This document shows positions 1 through 8,664 of a DNA stretch of 64,000 nucleotides, in pieces. The stretch's first letter is position 1. Each line of letters starts with the position of its first letter. This DNA is from Pseudomonadota bacterium (GTDB lineage Bacteria; Pseudomonadota; Alphaproteobacteria; Sphingomonadales; Sphingomonadaceae), in contig CAUJJI010000023.1 in assembly GCA_963205265.1 (NCBI GenBank), positions 1 to 64,000 of the forward strand, read 5' to 3'. Under the pieces are notes generated by a model. It ran no database searches. It was not told the origin of the DNA and saw nothing but the letters and a program-made list of their open reading frames with translations. The translations under genes and the position numbers were made by a program.

Positions 1-100
1 GGGGGGGGGGGGCGCCTCGCCCCTTGACGCGGCATCGATGAGGCGAGCCCCCTCCACCACCGCCTGCGGCGGCGGTCCCCCTCCCCATTCTGGGGAGGAT
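1..100. repeat. Intergenic inverted-repeat element, family 1 (truncated copy)
   Basis: This is the right half of an element found twice more in the window, near 8.8 kb and 50.8 kb. It holds the same C-rich arm reading CCCCCTCCACCACCG, then GGCGGTCCCCCTCCCC and ending TGGGGAGGAT. The left arm lies before the window, and the run of twelve G at the edge may be part of it or an assembly edge. It sits just past the gshA stop codon, so in RNA it could act as a 3' hairpin. Confidence 0.6.
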
Positions 101-105
101 GTGTT

Positions 106-1476
106 TCAGAAACTCTCCTCGTAGACGCGCGACAGATCCCCGCCCCACTCGCCGGCCAGCTTGTCGAGCAGCCGCTGCGCCGGGACCTTGCCGCTGGCGA
201 CGATCTCGTCGAGCGGCGCGAGGTAGATGGTCTCGTTGTCGCCGCTGGCGTTGAGCCGCGCCCGGGCAGTCAGGCCGGCGCGGGCGATGGCGAGCACTTC
301 GCCGGCGATGTCCTTCAGCTTGCCCCCGCCCGGCAGCGGCGCGTCGAGCGCCAGCTTCGGCACGGCATTGCGCAGCGCCTCGCGCCCTTCCATGTCCCAG
401 CCCTTGACCAGGTCCCAGGCGGCGTCGAGCGCCCCCTGGTCGTAAAGCAGGCCGACCCACAGCGCCGGCAGCGCGCAGATCCGGCTCCACGGCCCGCCGT
501 CGGCGCCGCGCATCTCGAGGAAGCTCTTGAGCCGGACTTCGGGAAAGGCGGTGGACAGGTGGTCGGTCCAGTCCGACAGGTGCGGGCGCTCGCCGGGCAG
601 GGCGGGCAGCTCGCCCTTCAGGAAATCGCGGAAGCTCTGCCCCGCGGCGTCGATGTAGCGCCCATCACGGAACACGAAGTACATCGGCACGTCGAGCATG
701 TAGTCGACATAGCGCTGGTAGCCGAAGCCCTCGTCGAAGACGAAAGGCAACATGCCGGTGCGCGCCGGATCGGTGTCCGACCAGATGTGGCTGCGATAGG
801 AAAGGAAGCCGTTGACCTTGCCCTCGGTGAACGGCGAATTGGCGAACAGCGCCGTCGCCAGCGGCTGCAGCGCCAGGCTGACGCGGAACTTCTGCACCAT
901 GTCGGCCTCGCTCGCATAGTCGAGGTTGGTCTGGATGGTGCAGGTGCGCAGCATCATGTCGAGCCCCAGCGAGCCGACTCGCGGCATGTGGCGCAGCATG
1001 ATGTCGTAGCGGCCCTTGGGCATGATCGGCAGCTCGTCACGGCGCTTGTCGGGCCACATGCCGAGGCCGAGGAAGGCCGTGCCGGTGCGCTCGCCGATGG
1101 CCTTCACCTGCTTGAGATGGCGGCCGGTCTCGGCGCAGGTCTGGTGCAGGTTTTCCAGCGGCGCGCCCGACAGCTCGAGCTGGCCGGCCGGCTCGAGGCT
1201 GACCGTGCCGTCGGCGCCGGCCATGGCGATGACCGTTCCGTTCTCCTCGATCGGCTCCCAGCCGAACTCGGTCAGCGCCAGCAGCAGGTCGCGGATGCCG
1301 CCGGGCTCGTCGTAGGACGGGGCGCGATGATCGGCGGTGCGATAGACCAGCTTCTCGTGCTCGGTGCCGATCCGCCAGCGCTCGCGCGGCTTCTCGCCCG
1401 CGGCCATGGGTTCGGCCAGCTGGCTGATGTCTTCGACTACAGGATCGTTGCTATCTGAAGCCTGTCGCGTGCTCAT
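106..1476 (-). CDS. gshA: Glutamate-cysteine ligase, plant-type (class II)
   Basis: A 456-residue protein that should join L-glutamate and L-cysteine using ATP, the first step of glutathione synthesis (EC 6.3.2.2), in the cytosol. The family signature IGTEHEK lies at residues 36-42 and the substrate/metal segment SLEPAGQLELSG at about 93-104. Length and layout fit the alphaproteobacterial and plant GCL family rather than the E. coli gshA type. The ATG start lies 85 bases after the rsmE stop on the same strand, so cotranscription with rsmE is possible, although a perfect hairpin lies between them. No strong ribosome site is visible before the start. Confidence 0.95.
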   Translation of the reverse strand: MSTRQASDSNDPVVEDISQLAEPMAAGEKPRERWRIGTEHEKLVYRTADHRAPSYDEPGGIRDLLLALTEFGWEPIEENGTVIAMAGADGTVSLEPAGQLELSGAPLENLHQTCAETGRHLKQVKAIGERTGTAFLGLGMWPDKRRDELPIMPKGRYDIMLRHMPRVGSLGLDMMLRTCTIQTNLDYASEADMVQKFRVSLALQPLATALFANSPFTEGKVNGFLSYRSHIWSDTDPARTGMLPFVFDEGFGYQRYVDYMLDVPMYFVFRDGRYIDAAGQSFRDFLKGELPALPGERPHLSDWTDHLSTAFPEVRLKSFLEMRGADGGPWSRICALPALWVGLLYDQGALDAAWDLVKGWDMEGREALRNAVPKLALDAPLPGGGKLKDIAGEVLAIARAGLTARARLNASGDNETIYLAPLDEIVASGKVPAQRLLDKLAGEWGGDLSRVYEESF

Positions 1477-1531
1477 GGCGTGCCGTTAGGTGACCGGGAA
1501 TTGTTGCGCCAGCATTAATTGACCGGAAGGA

Positions 1532-1562
1532 CAGCGGTCCCGGGCTGAGCCCGGGACGAGGT
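1532..1562. repeat. GTCCCGGG-type hairpin, family 3 half element
   Basis: A perfect inverted repeat of ten bases, GTCCCGGGCT at 1537-1546 and AGCCCGGGAC at 1548-1557, with a one-base centre. The same arm occurs in the full element at 59696-59785. It lies between rsmE and gshA, which read in the same direction. There is no T-run, so it is not a textbook terminator but may attenuate read-through or protect the rsmE 3' end. Confidence 0.6.
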
Positions 1563-2308
1563 CAGGCCCAGTCCCCCGCCACGCCCATCCAAAGCGCCGT
1601 CGCCGCGATCGCCGCGGTCTCGCCGCGCAGGATGCGGGGGCCGAGCGATATCGGCCGGGCCTGGGGGAGCGCGCGGACCGCGGCGCGCTCGGCATCGTCG
1701 AAGCCGCCCTCGGGGCCGATCAGCAGCGCGGCGGGGCCGGCATGGGCGGCGAAAGCGGAAGCTGCGGGCTCGCCCCCGGTCTCGTCGGCGAAGAACAGCA
1801 CACGATCGGCGGGCCAGTCGCGCAGCAGCGCGTCGAGCTTCACCGCTTCGGCAAGCTCGGGCAGCGCCGTGCGCGCGCATTGCTCGGCGGCTTCGGTGAC
1901 GATCGCGCGGGCGCGCTCCGGGTTGAGCCGGTCGGCGACGCAGCGCCGGGTGACCAGCGGCTGGATGCGCCGCACGCCCAGCTCGGTCGCCTTCTCCAGC
2001 GCGAGGTCGAAATGCGGCTTCTTGAGCAAGGCGGCGCAGAGCGTGAAGTCGGGCACTTCCTCGCGCGGGCGGGTGCGGGCCTCGGCGACGAGGACGACGT
2101 CGCGCTTCGAGACGGCGGCGACGCGGGCGGTCCATTCGCCGGTCCGGTCGTCGCAGAGCACCACCGCGTCGCCGGCCGCGACTCGCATGACCTTGGCGAG
2201 GTAGTGCGCCTGCTGCCCGTCGAGCGCGACCTCCGCTCCCTCGGCCAGCGGGCCGGGGACGAAGAGGCGCGGCGCGCTGCGCGGAGGCCAGGCGGGCGTT
2301 GCGGGCAT
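1562..2308 (-). CDS. rsmE: 16S rRNA m3U1498 methyltransferase
   Basis: A 248-residue SPOUT-class methyltransferase expected to methylate N3 of U1498 of 16S rRNA with S-adenosylmethionine. The knotted SAM-binding core is visible as IGPEGGF at residues 197-203 and LGPRILRGETA at 222-232, both diagnostic for RsmE. The open frame extends far upstream, but the ATG at 2308 gives the normal family length, and its N-terminus (RLFVPGPL at about 14-21) matches the usual RsmE opening. Its 5' end faces ubiA, so the two genes diverge from a gap of about 50 bases. Confidence 0.95.
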   Translation of the reverse strand: MPATPAWPPRSAPRLFVPGPLAEGAEVALDGQQAHYLAKVMRVAAGDAVVLCDDRTGEWTARVAAVSKRDVVLVAEARTRPREEVPDFTLCAALLKKPHFDLALEKATELGVRRIQPLVTRRCVADRLNPERARAIVTEAAEQCARTALPELAEAVKLDALLRDWPADRVLFFADETGGEPAASAFAAHAGPAALLIGPEGGFDDAERAAVRALPQARPISLGPRILRGETAAIAATALWMGVAGDWA

Positions 2309-2358
2309 GCGCCGTCGATAGCCTTCCGCTGCGCCGGCGCGCAAGCTATGGCGGCGCC

Positions 2359-3261
2359 ATGGCGCCAGAGATCGTCCCCGACAGCGAGCATCGCGGCCTG
2401 GTGGCGGCGCTGCCCCGCCAGGTCCGCAACTACGCGCTGCTGGCCCGGCTCGACCGGCCGATCGGCTGGTGGCTGCTGTTCTGGCCCTGCGCCTGGGGCG
2501 TGCTGCTGGCCGGCGGCGCCGACCGCTGGTGGCTGCTGGCGTGGCTGCTGCTCGGCGCCGTCGCCATGCGCGGAGCCGGCTGCGTCTACAACGATATCGT
2601 CGACGCCGATCTCGACCGCCAGGTGGCGCGCACCGCTGCGCGGCCGGTGGCCAGCGGCGCAGTGAGCAAGCGCGCCGCCTGGGCCTGGCTGCTGGTGCTC
2701 TGCCTGGTCGGGCTGGCCGTCCTGCTGCAGCTGCGCTGGCCGGCACGGCTGGTCGCGCTCGCCAGCCTGGCGCCGGTCGCGGCCTATCCGTTCATGAAGC
2801 GCATCACCTGGTGGCCGCAGCTGTGGCTGGGACTGGTGTTCAGCTGGGGCGCGCTCGTCGGCTGGAGCGAGCTGCGGCTCGACCGGCTCGACGTTCTGGC
2901 CCTGCTCTATCTCGGCAGCATCGCCTGGGTAGTCGGCTACGACACCATCTATGCCCTGCAGGACCGCGAGGACGATGCCCTGGTCGGCATCCGCTCGAGC
3001 GCGCTGCGCCTGGGCAGCAATGTCCGATCGGGCGTCGGTGCCTTCTACGCCGCGGCGCTCGCCGCCTGGGCCCTGGCGTTCTGGCTGCTGCGGCCCGACC
3101 CGCTGGTGCTGGTGGCCCTGCTCCCGGCCGCGCTGCACCTGGCCTGGCAAGTCCTGACGCTCGCTCCGGAAGACGGCGCCAACGCCCTCGCCCGCTTCCG
3201 CGCCAACCGCTTCGCCGGCCTGCTGTTGGCACTGGCCTGCTGGGTGGTGGGCAACGCCTGA
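2359..3261 (+). CDS. ubiA: 4-hydroxybenzoate polyprenyltransferase
   Basis: A 300-residue integral membrane prenyltransferase of the UbiA family that attaches the polyprenyl tail to 4-hydroxybenzoate in ubiquinone synthesis. The first aspartate-rich motif YNDIVDADLD is at about residues 77-86 and the second, YDTIYALQDREDD, at about 194-206. The rest is a series of hydrophobic helices rich in Leu, Trp and Ala. I chose the ATG at 2359; an earlier in-frame start would add a hydrophilic stretch that overlaps the rsmE start. The gene is divergent from rsmE. A short GAAGC/GCTTC hairpin overlaps its stop codon. Confidence 0.94.
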   Translation: MAPEIVPDSEHRGLVAALPRQVRNYALLARLDRPIGWWLLFWPCAWGVLLAGGADRWWLLAWLLLGAVAMRGAGCVYNDIVDADLDRQVARTAARPVASGAVSKRAAWAWLLVLCLVGLAVLLQLRWPARLVALASLAPVAAYPFMKRITWWPQLWLGLVFSWGALVGWSELRLDRLDVLALLYLGSIAWVVGYDTIYALQDREDDALVGIRSSALRLGSNVRSGVGAFYAAALAAWALAFWLLRPDPLVLVALLPAALHLAWQVLTLAPEDGANALARFRANRFAGLLLALACWVVGNA

Positions 3262-3347
3262 AGCCGTGCAGCTTCGCACGAAGCCATGCGACACCGCCAA
3301 GTGCTTGCAGGCGCTGGATCAGCAATTCGCTTGCCAGCAGTCAGACC

Positions 3348-3361
3348 TAAAGCTAGCTTTA
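3348..3361. promoter_or_regulatory. SoxR operator-like palindrome upstream of soxR
   Basis: A perfect 14-base palindrome TAAAGCTAGCTTTA, extended as CCTAAAGCTAGCTTTAAC, lies 24 bases before the soxR start. SoxR boxes are palindromes of this type set between the promoter elements (the E. coli soxS box begins CCTCAAGT). The position suggests autoregulation. The -35 and -10 hexamers around it are not clear, so the assignment rests on palindrome shape and location. Confidence 0.6.
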
Positions 3362-3385
3362 ACTAAAGTTTGCCAGACGGGGCAG

Positions 3386-3829
3386 ATGATGGATCGCAAC
3401 GACGTCATCCCGATCGGAGTCCTCGCCCGCCGCACCGGGCTCGCCGTTTCGGCGATCCGCTTCTACGAGGGCAAGGGCCTGGTCACCGCGCAGCGCACCG
3501 GCGGCAACCAGCGGCGTTTCCTGCGCTCCGACATTCGCCGGTTGAGCTTCATCCTGATCGCCCAGCGCCTCGGGCTCGGCCTCACCGAGATCGAGGAAGC
3601 GCTGGCCACCCTGCCGGCGGGCCGCACCCCGACGGTGACCGACTGGCAGCGGGTCGGCCGCTCGCTGCGTGGCCAGCTCGACGAGCGGATCAAGCTGCTG
3701 ACCCGCACTCGCGCCAAGCTCGACGAATGCATCGGCTGCGGCTGCGTCAGCCTGCCGCGCTGCCAGCTCTACAACAAGGACGACCGCGCCGCCGCCGGCG
3801 GAGTGGGGCCGAGGTTCGTGCTGGATTGA
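3386..3829 (+). CDS. soxR: Redox-sensitive MerR-family regulator SoxR
   Basis: A 147-residue MerR-family regulator with an N-terminal winged helix (residues 8-75, including the typical IRFYEGKGL), a dimerisation helix and the SoxR cysteine cluster C115-X2-C118-X-C120-X5-C126 that binds a [2Fe-2S] centre. The cluster senses redox-cycling compounds or superoxide and switches on genes whose promoter spacing it distorts. Two adjacent ATG codons occur, at 3386 and 3389; the first is annotated. No soxS is adjacent, as expected outside enterobacteria, so the targets are probably transport or redox genes elsewhere. Confidence 0.95.
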   Translation: MMDRNDVIPIGVLARRTGLAVSAIRFYEGKGLVTAQRTGGNQRRFLRSDIRRLSFILIAQRLGLGLTEIEEALATLPAGRTPTVTDWQRVGRSLRGQLDERIKLLTRTRAKLDECIGCGCVSLPRCQLYNKDDRAAAGGVGPRFVLD

Positions 3830-3830
3830 T

Positions 3831-4121
3831 TCAGATACCCAGCGCTTTGCGCAGCTCGGCATTGATCCGCGATTGCCAGCCCTTGCCGGTCGCGCGGAAC
3901 CTTTCGACGACATCGGGATCAAGGCGCAGGGTGACCTGCTTCTTGGGATTCTCGCTCGCCGGGCGGCCGATCGACTTGAGCGTCCCGCTCGCCGGGCGGA
4001 TCAGCTTCGCGCCCTTGTAGACGGCAGCGGCGCGAAACATCTCTTCGGTCCAGACGACATCGTCGTCGTCCGGATCAATCCAGGCCGGCACCTCGGGCTT
4101 GGAATTCTTCTTCATGAGCAT
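3831..4121 (-). CDS. brnA: BrnA-type antitoxin
   Basis: A 96-residue protein with a BrnA-like layout: an acidic N-terminal part (run of Asp near residue 17, then VVWTEEMF) that would wrap the toxin, and a C-terminal ribbon-helix-helix part containing KKQVTLRLDPDVVERF and ending in the usual arginine- and leucine-rich helix. It should neutralise BrnT and repress the shared promoter. Its start lies inside the 3' end of brnT, a 47-base overlap typical of coupled toxin-antitoxin genes. An in-frame ATG two codons downstream (MKKN) is an equally good start. It converges with soxR, the two stops being two bases apart. Confidence 0.85.
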   Translation of the reverse strand: MLMKKNSKPEVPAWIDPDDDDVVWTEEMFRAAAVYKGAKLIRPASGTLKSIGRPASENPKKQVTLRLDPDVVERFRATGKGWQSRINAELRKALGI

Positions 4122-4347
4122 GTCTCATCATAATGATACGACGCCTGGTGCCTCTGGGAGTCCAGGCGATGACCACCCTGCGGTCGCCTAGCCAGCCGAA
4201 CACCCAAAAGCGCGGTTCGCCGTAATCCCGCCGGTCGTCGGCAATCTGGAAATGGGTTCCGGCGAAGACCTGCGGCGCATCGAGGAAATCGAGCCCTATC
4301 GTTGCCAATGTCCAGAGGCGCTTCTTCTCGTCGAATTCGATTTCCAC
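4075..4347 (-). CDS. brnT: BrnT-type ribonuclease toxin
   Basis: A 90-residue BrnT-family toxin, a RelE-fold ribonuclease thought to stop translation when its antitoxin is lost. Family features are the N-terminal FDEKKRLW, a DYGE-like segment, and the C-terminal RRIIMMRHA strand. It is the promoter-proximal gene of the pair, as in other brnTA operons, and overlaps brnA by 47 bases. Its own promoter appears to lie just after the smc stop. Which residues catalyse RNA cleavage cannot be read off with certainty. Confidence 0.85.
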   Translation of the reverse strand: MEIEFDEKKRLWTLATIGLDFLDAPQVFAGTHFQIADDRRDYGEPRFWVFGWLGDRRVVIAWTPRGTRRRIIMMRHAHEEEFQARGAGLD

Positions 4348-4413
4348 GGACGCTTCCTCATCGCGATGTTCATGAGCGAGCCTCCAGTGCCGGCCGAACT
4401 GCCGGTCGGCGAA

Positions 4414-4443
4414 TATATGTAACTACAAAAAACCCCGCGTCAA
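4414..4443 (-). promoter_or_regulatory. Candidate brnTA promoter
   Basis: On the minus strand, TTGACG at 4443-4438 and CATATA at 4419-4414 are separated by 18 bases, a fair sigma-70-type match in an AT-rich patch just before brnT. The alternating AT element inside it is a plausible place for BrnA autorepression, but no clear operator repeat is visible. Confidence 0.45.
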
Positions 4444-4456
4444 CCCTACTCCGCGG
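4427..4456 (-). terminator. Candidate intrinsic terminator of smc
   Basis: Reading the minus strand, the last codons of smc contain CCGCG (4456-4452), then twelve bases and CGCGG (4439-4435), followed shortly by a run of six T (4432-4427). The stem is only five base pairs but GC-only. The hairpin overlaps the -35 region proposed for brnTA, so the two transcription units are packed without spare sequence. Confidence 0.4.
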
Positions 4457-7400
4457 CGAGCAGGGCCGCTTCGCCGAGATCGACGCTGACCAGCCGCGAG
4501 ATGCCGCGCTCGATCATGGTCACGCCGAACAGGCGGTGCATGCGGCTCATGGTCACGGCGTTGTGGGTGACGATGAGGTAGCGGGTGTCGGTCTCGGCGA
4601 CCATGGCGTCGAGCAGGTCGCAGAAGCGCTCGATGTTGGCATCGTCGAGCGGGGCGTCGACTTCGTCGAGCACGCAGATCGGCGCCGGATTGGTCAGGAA
4701 CAGCGCGAAGATCAGCGCGATCGCGGTCAGGGCCTGCTCGCCGCCCGACAGCAGCGTCAGCGATTGCAGGCGCTTGCCCGGCGGCTGGGCGAAGATCTCG
4801 AGCCCGGCTTCGAGCGGGTCGTCCGAATCGACCAGCGCGAGATGCGCCTGGCCGCCTTCGAACAGGCGCATGAACAGCCGGCGGAAATGGCCGTCGACCG
4901 CTTCGAAGGCGGCGCGCAGGCGTTCGCGGCCTTCGCGGTTGAGATTGCCGATCGAACCGCGCAGGCGGTGCACCGCCTCGGTCAGCTCGGCCTGCTCGGC
5001 AAGGTTCTCGCCGTGGCGTACCTCGGCTTCGGCGAGCTCGGTGGCGGCGACGAGGTTGACCGGGCCGATGCGCTCGCGCTCGGCGGTCAGGCGGTCCATC
5101 GTCGCCGATTCCTCGGCGACCTCGCCGACTTCGGCCGAGGCGAATTCGAAGCGCTCGGGCAGCAGCGGCGGCGGGCACTGGAAGCGCTCGCCGGAGATGC
5201 GGCTCATCTCAGCGCGGCGCTCTTCCTCGTTCTCGGCGCGGGCGGCGGCGCCGGCGCGGCTCTCGCGCGCTGCGGCAAGAGCCTCGTTGGCGGCAGCGAA
5301 GGCCGCGTCGGCGCGGCGGGCGGCTTCGCTGACCTGGGCCACGGCGGCCTCGGCTTCGGCAAGCTCGGCCCCGAGGCGCTGGCGGACTGCGTCGCCCTCC
5401 TCGATCTCGCGCATCAGTGCCGCCGGCTTGACTGCGAAGACCGCGCGCTCTTCCTCGATCTCCTCGAAGCGGCGCGCCATCTCGGCCAGGCGACCGGCGG
5501 CATCGCCCGCCCGGGCGCGCCAGTTGCCGATGTCCGAGCGTTGCGCGGCGGTGCGTTCGCGCGCGACCGCGAGCCCCTGGTCATGCGCGGCGAGCCCGGC
5601 CATGGCGCTTTGCAAGGCCTGGGGAGCGGCATCGTGCGGCGCCCGGGCCGCCGCCACGCCGGCGCGGCCGGCCTCGGGGTCGGGCAGGCCGCTCCGCCGC
5701 GCCTCGGCGACAGCCCTTTCGCTTTCCGCCTGCTTGCGCTGCTCGCCCAGGTCGACGCCGGCCGCCTGCAGCTCGGCCCGGCGGGTGGCGAGGCGCGTCC
5801 GCGCATCTTCCGCCTGGTCGAGCGCGCGCAGGCTCAGCCGCTCGTCCTCTGCCGCCGCACCCACGGCCCGCTCGGTAGCGACCAGCCCGGTCTGCAGCTC
5901 AGCCAGTTCGGCCTGCACGCCGGCCTGCAGCGCCTCGGCTTCGGCGACCAGCGCCCGCTTGCCGGGCAGTTCGGCGTCGAGCTCGGCGAAGCGGTTCTCG
6001 GCCTCGAGCCGCGCCGCTTCGGCGGCACCCTCGCCGCGGGCGACGAAGCCGTCCCAGCGGCGCAGCTCGCCCGTGCGGGTGACCAGCCATTCGCCGGGAG
6101 CCAGGGCCCGCCCGTCGTCGGCGTCGACGACATGGACCAGCGCCAGCCGCGCCGCGAGCTCGGGCGGGCAATCGGTGACATGGGCGGCGAGGTTGCCGGC
6201 GACCGGCGGCGGCGCCGCGGCACCTGTCCAGAAGCGGCCGTCCTCGCCGGCGCGGGCCGGCCCGAGCGGCGCCTTGGCATCGCGGCCCAGCACCGCGGCC
6301 AGCGCGCGCTCGTAGCCGGGAGCGGCACGCAGGCGGTCGATCGCCAGCGGCAGGCCGTGCCCGCCCTTGGCCTGGCGGGCGCGCGCCTCGCGGTCGCGGA
6401 GCAGCGCCGCGTGCTCGCGCTCGATGCCGGTCAGTTCGGCGCGGGCCGCGGCAAGCGCACTGCCGGCGGCGTCGCGCGCGGATTGCAGGTCCGCCTTGCG
6501 CGCCTGCCGGCTTTCCAGCACCGCGCGCGCCTCGGCCAGGGCGGCGGCGGCGGCCTCGCGGCGCGCCATGGCCTCGGCCACCGCCGCTTCGGGATCGCCG
6601 GCATCGGCAAGGGATTCGAGCTGTACCCGCTGCCGCGCCGCGTCCTGGTCGAGGCGGGCGAGCCGGCTGCCGGCGGCGGCAAGCTCGGCCTCGGCGATCC
6701 GCCATTCGGCCTCGACCCCGGCCTGCTCGGCCGTCGCCTGGGCCAGCGCCAGTTCGGCGGCACGCGAAGCGCGCTCGCTGTCCTCGACGGCAGCGGCGAG
6801 CGCCGGGCGCTGGGCTTCGGCCTCGGCCATGGCGGCGCTGCCCTGCGCCAGCTCGCGCTCCAGCCGGGCCAGCGCCTCGGCGGCGTCGCGAGTCAGGCGG
6901 TCGGCATCGCTGCGGTCCTCCTCCAGCCGGCGGCGCTGGCGGTCGAGATCGGCGAGGCGCTGCTCGGCGGCTTCGAGCTGGCTGGAGAGCGCGGCCATGC
7001 GGTGGCCGTGGGCAGAGGCATCGTCGCGGCGGTCGGCGAGCGCGTCGCGCGCGGCGGCGAGGTCGTGCGCCGCGGCCGCCTGCGCTTCCTGCGCAGCCTT
7101 GGCATCGACCTGCGCGCCAGCGACCCGCGCCTCGGCCGCCTGGGCTTCGGCGCGCGCGGCTTCGGCGGCCTCGGCGGCATTGCGCCAGCGCGCGAAGATC
7201 AGCCGCGCCTCGGCCACGCGGATGCGGTCGCTCAGCGCCTTGTAGCGCTCGGCGGCGCGCGCCTGGCGCCGCAGCGTGGCGATCTGCGCGTCGAGCCCGG
7301 CCATGATGTCGTCGAGCCGCGAGAGATTGGCCTCGGTCGCCTTGAGCTTCTGCTCGGCATCCTTGCGGCGGACGTGCAGCCCGGCGATGCCGGCCGCTTC

Positions 7401-7868
7401 CTCCAGCATCAGCCGCCGTTCGGCCGGCTTGGCGGCGATCACCGCGGCAATGCGGCCCTGGCTGACCAGAGCCGGGGAATGGGCGCCGGTGGCGGCATCG
7501 GCGAAGATCAGCGCAACGTCCTTGGCGCGCACGTCGCGGCCGTTGACGCGATAGGCCGAGCCCGCCCCGCGCTCGATCCGGCGCACCACTTCCAGGTCTT
7601 CGCGCTCGGCGCTTTCCGCCAGCAGCACGACTTCGGCAAAGTCGCGCGCCGGCCGCTGGGCAGTGCCGGCGAAGATGACGTCTTCCATGCCGCCGCCGCG
7701 CAGCGACTTGGGCGAGCTTTCGCCCATGACCCAGCGGATCGCCTCGAGCAGGTTGGACTTGCCGCAGCCGTTGGGCCCGACGACTCCGGTCAGCCCCGGC
7801 TCGATGCGCAGCTCCGCCGGCTCGACGAAGCTCTTGAAACCGCTGAGCTTGAGCCGCTTGATCCGCAT
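4446..7868 (-). CDS. smc: Chromosome segregation protein SMC
   Basis: A 1140-residue SMC ATPase, which with ScpA and ScpB condenses and aligns the chromosome. The head halves are clear: Walker A GPNGCGKS at residues 31-38, and near the C-terminus the signature LLSGGEQALTAIA followed by Walker B with CVLDEVDAPLDDAN. Between them lie two long Ala/Glu/Arg-rich coiled coils around a hinge (roughly residues 510-670). The ATG at 7868 gives the canonical beginning MRIKRLKLSGFKSF; an upstream extension would run through the end of the thioredoxin-fold gene. It lies 34 bases after that gene on the same strand. Confidence 0.97.
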   Translation of the reverse strand: MRIKRLKLSGFKSFVEPAELRIEPGLTGVVGPNGCGKSNLLEAIRWVMGESSPKSLRGGGMEDVIFAGTAQRPARDFAEVVLLAESAEREDLEVVRRIERGAGSAYRVNGRDVRAKDVALIFADAATGAHSPALVSQGRIAAVIAAKPAERRLMLEEAAGIAGLHVRRKDAEQKLKATEANLSRLDDIMAGLDAQIATLRRQARAAERYKALSDRIRVAEARLIFARWRNAAEAAEAARAEAQAAEARVAGAQVDAKAAQEAQAAAAHDLAAARDALADRRDDASAHGHRMAALSSQLEAAEQRLADLDRQRRRLEEDRSDADRLTRDAAEALARLERELAQGSAAMAEAEAQRPALAAAVEDSERASRAAELALAQATAEQAGVEAEWRIAEAELAAAGSRLARLDQDAARQRVQLESLADAGDPEAAVAEAMARREAAAAALAEARAVLESRQARKADLQSARDAAGSALAAARAELTGIEREHAALLRDREARARQAKGGHGLPLAIDRLRAAPGYERALAAVLGRDAKAPLGPARAGEDGRFWTGAAAPPPVAGNLAAHVTDCPPELAARLALVHVVDADDGRALAPGEWLVTRTGELRRWDGFVARGEGAAEAARLEAENRFAELDAELPGKRALVAEAEALQAGVQAELAELQTGLVATERAVGAAAEDERLSLRALDQAEDARTRLATRRAELQAAGVDLGEQRKQAESERAVAEARRSGLPDPEAGRAGVAAARAPHDAAPQALQSAMAGLAAHDQGLAVARERTAAQRSDIGNWRARAGDAAGRLAEMARRFEEIEEERAVFAVKPAALMREIEEGDAVRQRLGAELAEAEAAVAQVSEAARRADAAFAAANEALAAARESRAGAAARAENEEERRAEMSRISGERFQCPPPLLPERFEFASAEVGEVAEESATMDRLTAERERIGPVNLVAATELAEAEVRHGENLAEQAELTEAVHRLRGSIGNLNREGRERLRAAFEAVDGHFRRLFMRLFEGGQAHLALVDSDDPLEAGLEIFAQPPGKRLQSLTLLSGGEQALTAIALIFALFLTNPAPICVLDEVDAPLDDANIERFCDLLDAMVAETDTRYLIVTHNAVTMSRMHRLFGVTMIERGISRLVSVDLGEAALLAAE

Positions 7869-7902
7869 CTGGCCGGTCAGCCCCCCACTCGCGCCGCCCG
7901 CC

Positions 7903-8664
7903 TCAGCGCGCGCCCATGGTCTCGAGCTTCGCCTTGAGCTCGGGCCAGGCGTTGATATCGAGCTTGGTGCCGTTGACGAAGAAGGTCGGCGTGCCCTGGA
8001 TGTCGAATTCCTTGCCCTGGTCCTGAGTCGCCTTGGCCAGCGCCTCGGCAGCCCCGGCATCGGCGAGGCAAGTCGCGGCCTGCTCCTTGGAGATGCCGCG
8101 CGCGGCGAAGAAGTCGATCAGCCCGGCCATCTGGGCGATGGCCATGCCGCGCTGGCTGTCGGGCAGCTTCATGGCGCTTTCGAACGCGCTGTCGCCGGCC
8201 TGCTGCACCGTCTCGAACATCGCGCGCTGGTTGGCGAAGGCCTGCTCGGTCAGGGCGAAGTAGCTTTCCGGCGCGCCGCAGCGGGTCAGCTGGGCGGCGG
8301 TGATATCGATGCCGTCGCGGACGAAGTTGCGGAACTCGAAGCTCACCCGGCCGCTGGCGACGAAAACGTCGCGCAGCTCGGCGCCGCTCTTCTCGGCAAA
8401 GTCGGCGCAGTGGGGGCAAGTGAGCGAGCCGTATTCGATCAGCTTGATCGGCGCATCGGGGTTGCCCATGCGGTAGCCGCCTTCGGGCGTCTTCACGACC
8501 ACGTCGCTCCACGCCTTGCCTTCCGGCGGCGCGACCTTGGCGATCGGTTCGCCGCTGAGCTCGCCTTCCGCCTTGTCGCCGCCGCTGCCGCAGGCGGCGA
8601 GCCCGAGCGCCAGGGGCACGGCGATCATGCCGAGAGCGATGCGACGGAAAGCGAAGCGTATCAT
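7903..8664 (-). CDS. DsbA-family thiol:disulfide oxidoreductase, lipoprotein
   Basis: A 253-residue periplasmic thioredoxin-fold protein. It begins with a lipoprotein signal peptide ending in the lipobox LAAC (Cys25), so it should be anchored to a membrane. The active site is C83-P-H-C86, the DsbA dithiol, and the cis-proline loop GTPTFFVNG is present near the C-terminus. This is the 'DsbA family / thioredoxin_4' type that oxidises or isomerises disulfides in exported proteins. AGGA lies about eight bases before the ATG at 8664; longer readings upstream lack support. A paralogue lies next upstream on the same strand, separated by a repeat element. Confidence 0.92.
   Translation of the reverse strand: MIRFAFRRIALGMIAVPLALGLAACGSGGDKAEGELSGEPIAKVAPPEGKAWSDVVVKTPEGGYRMGNPDAPIKLIEYGSLTCPHCADFAEKSGAELRDVFVASGRVSFEFRNFVRDGIDITAAQLTRCGAPESYFALTEQAFANQRAMFETVQQAGDSAFESAMKLPDSQRGMAIAQMAGLIDFFAARGISKEQAATCLADAGAAEALAKATQDQGKEFDIQGTPTFFVNGTKLDINAWPELKAKLETMGAR

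Noticed and set aside
1..12. Run of twelve G at the window start as a biological feature
   Set aside because: It could be a sequence or assembly edge. Nothing else supports a function.
4302..7937. Very long plus-strand open frame opposite smc
   Set aside because: It is a composition effect of GC-rich codons on the other strand. The minus strand has complete SMC motifs, and the plus-strand protein is a low-complexity Gly/Ala/Arg series.
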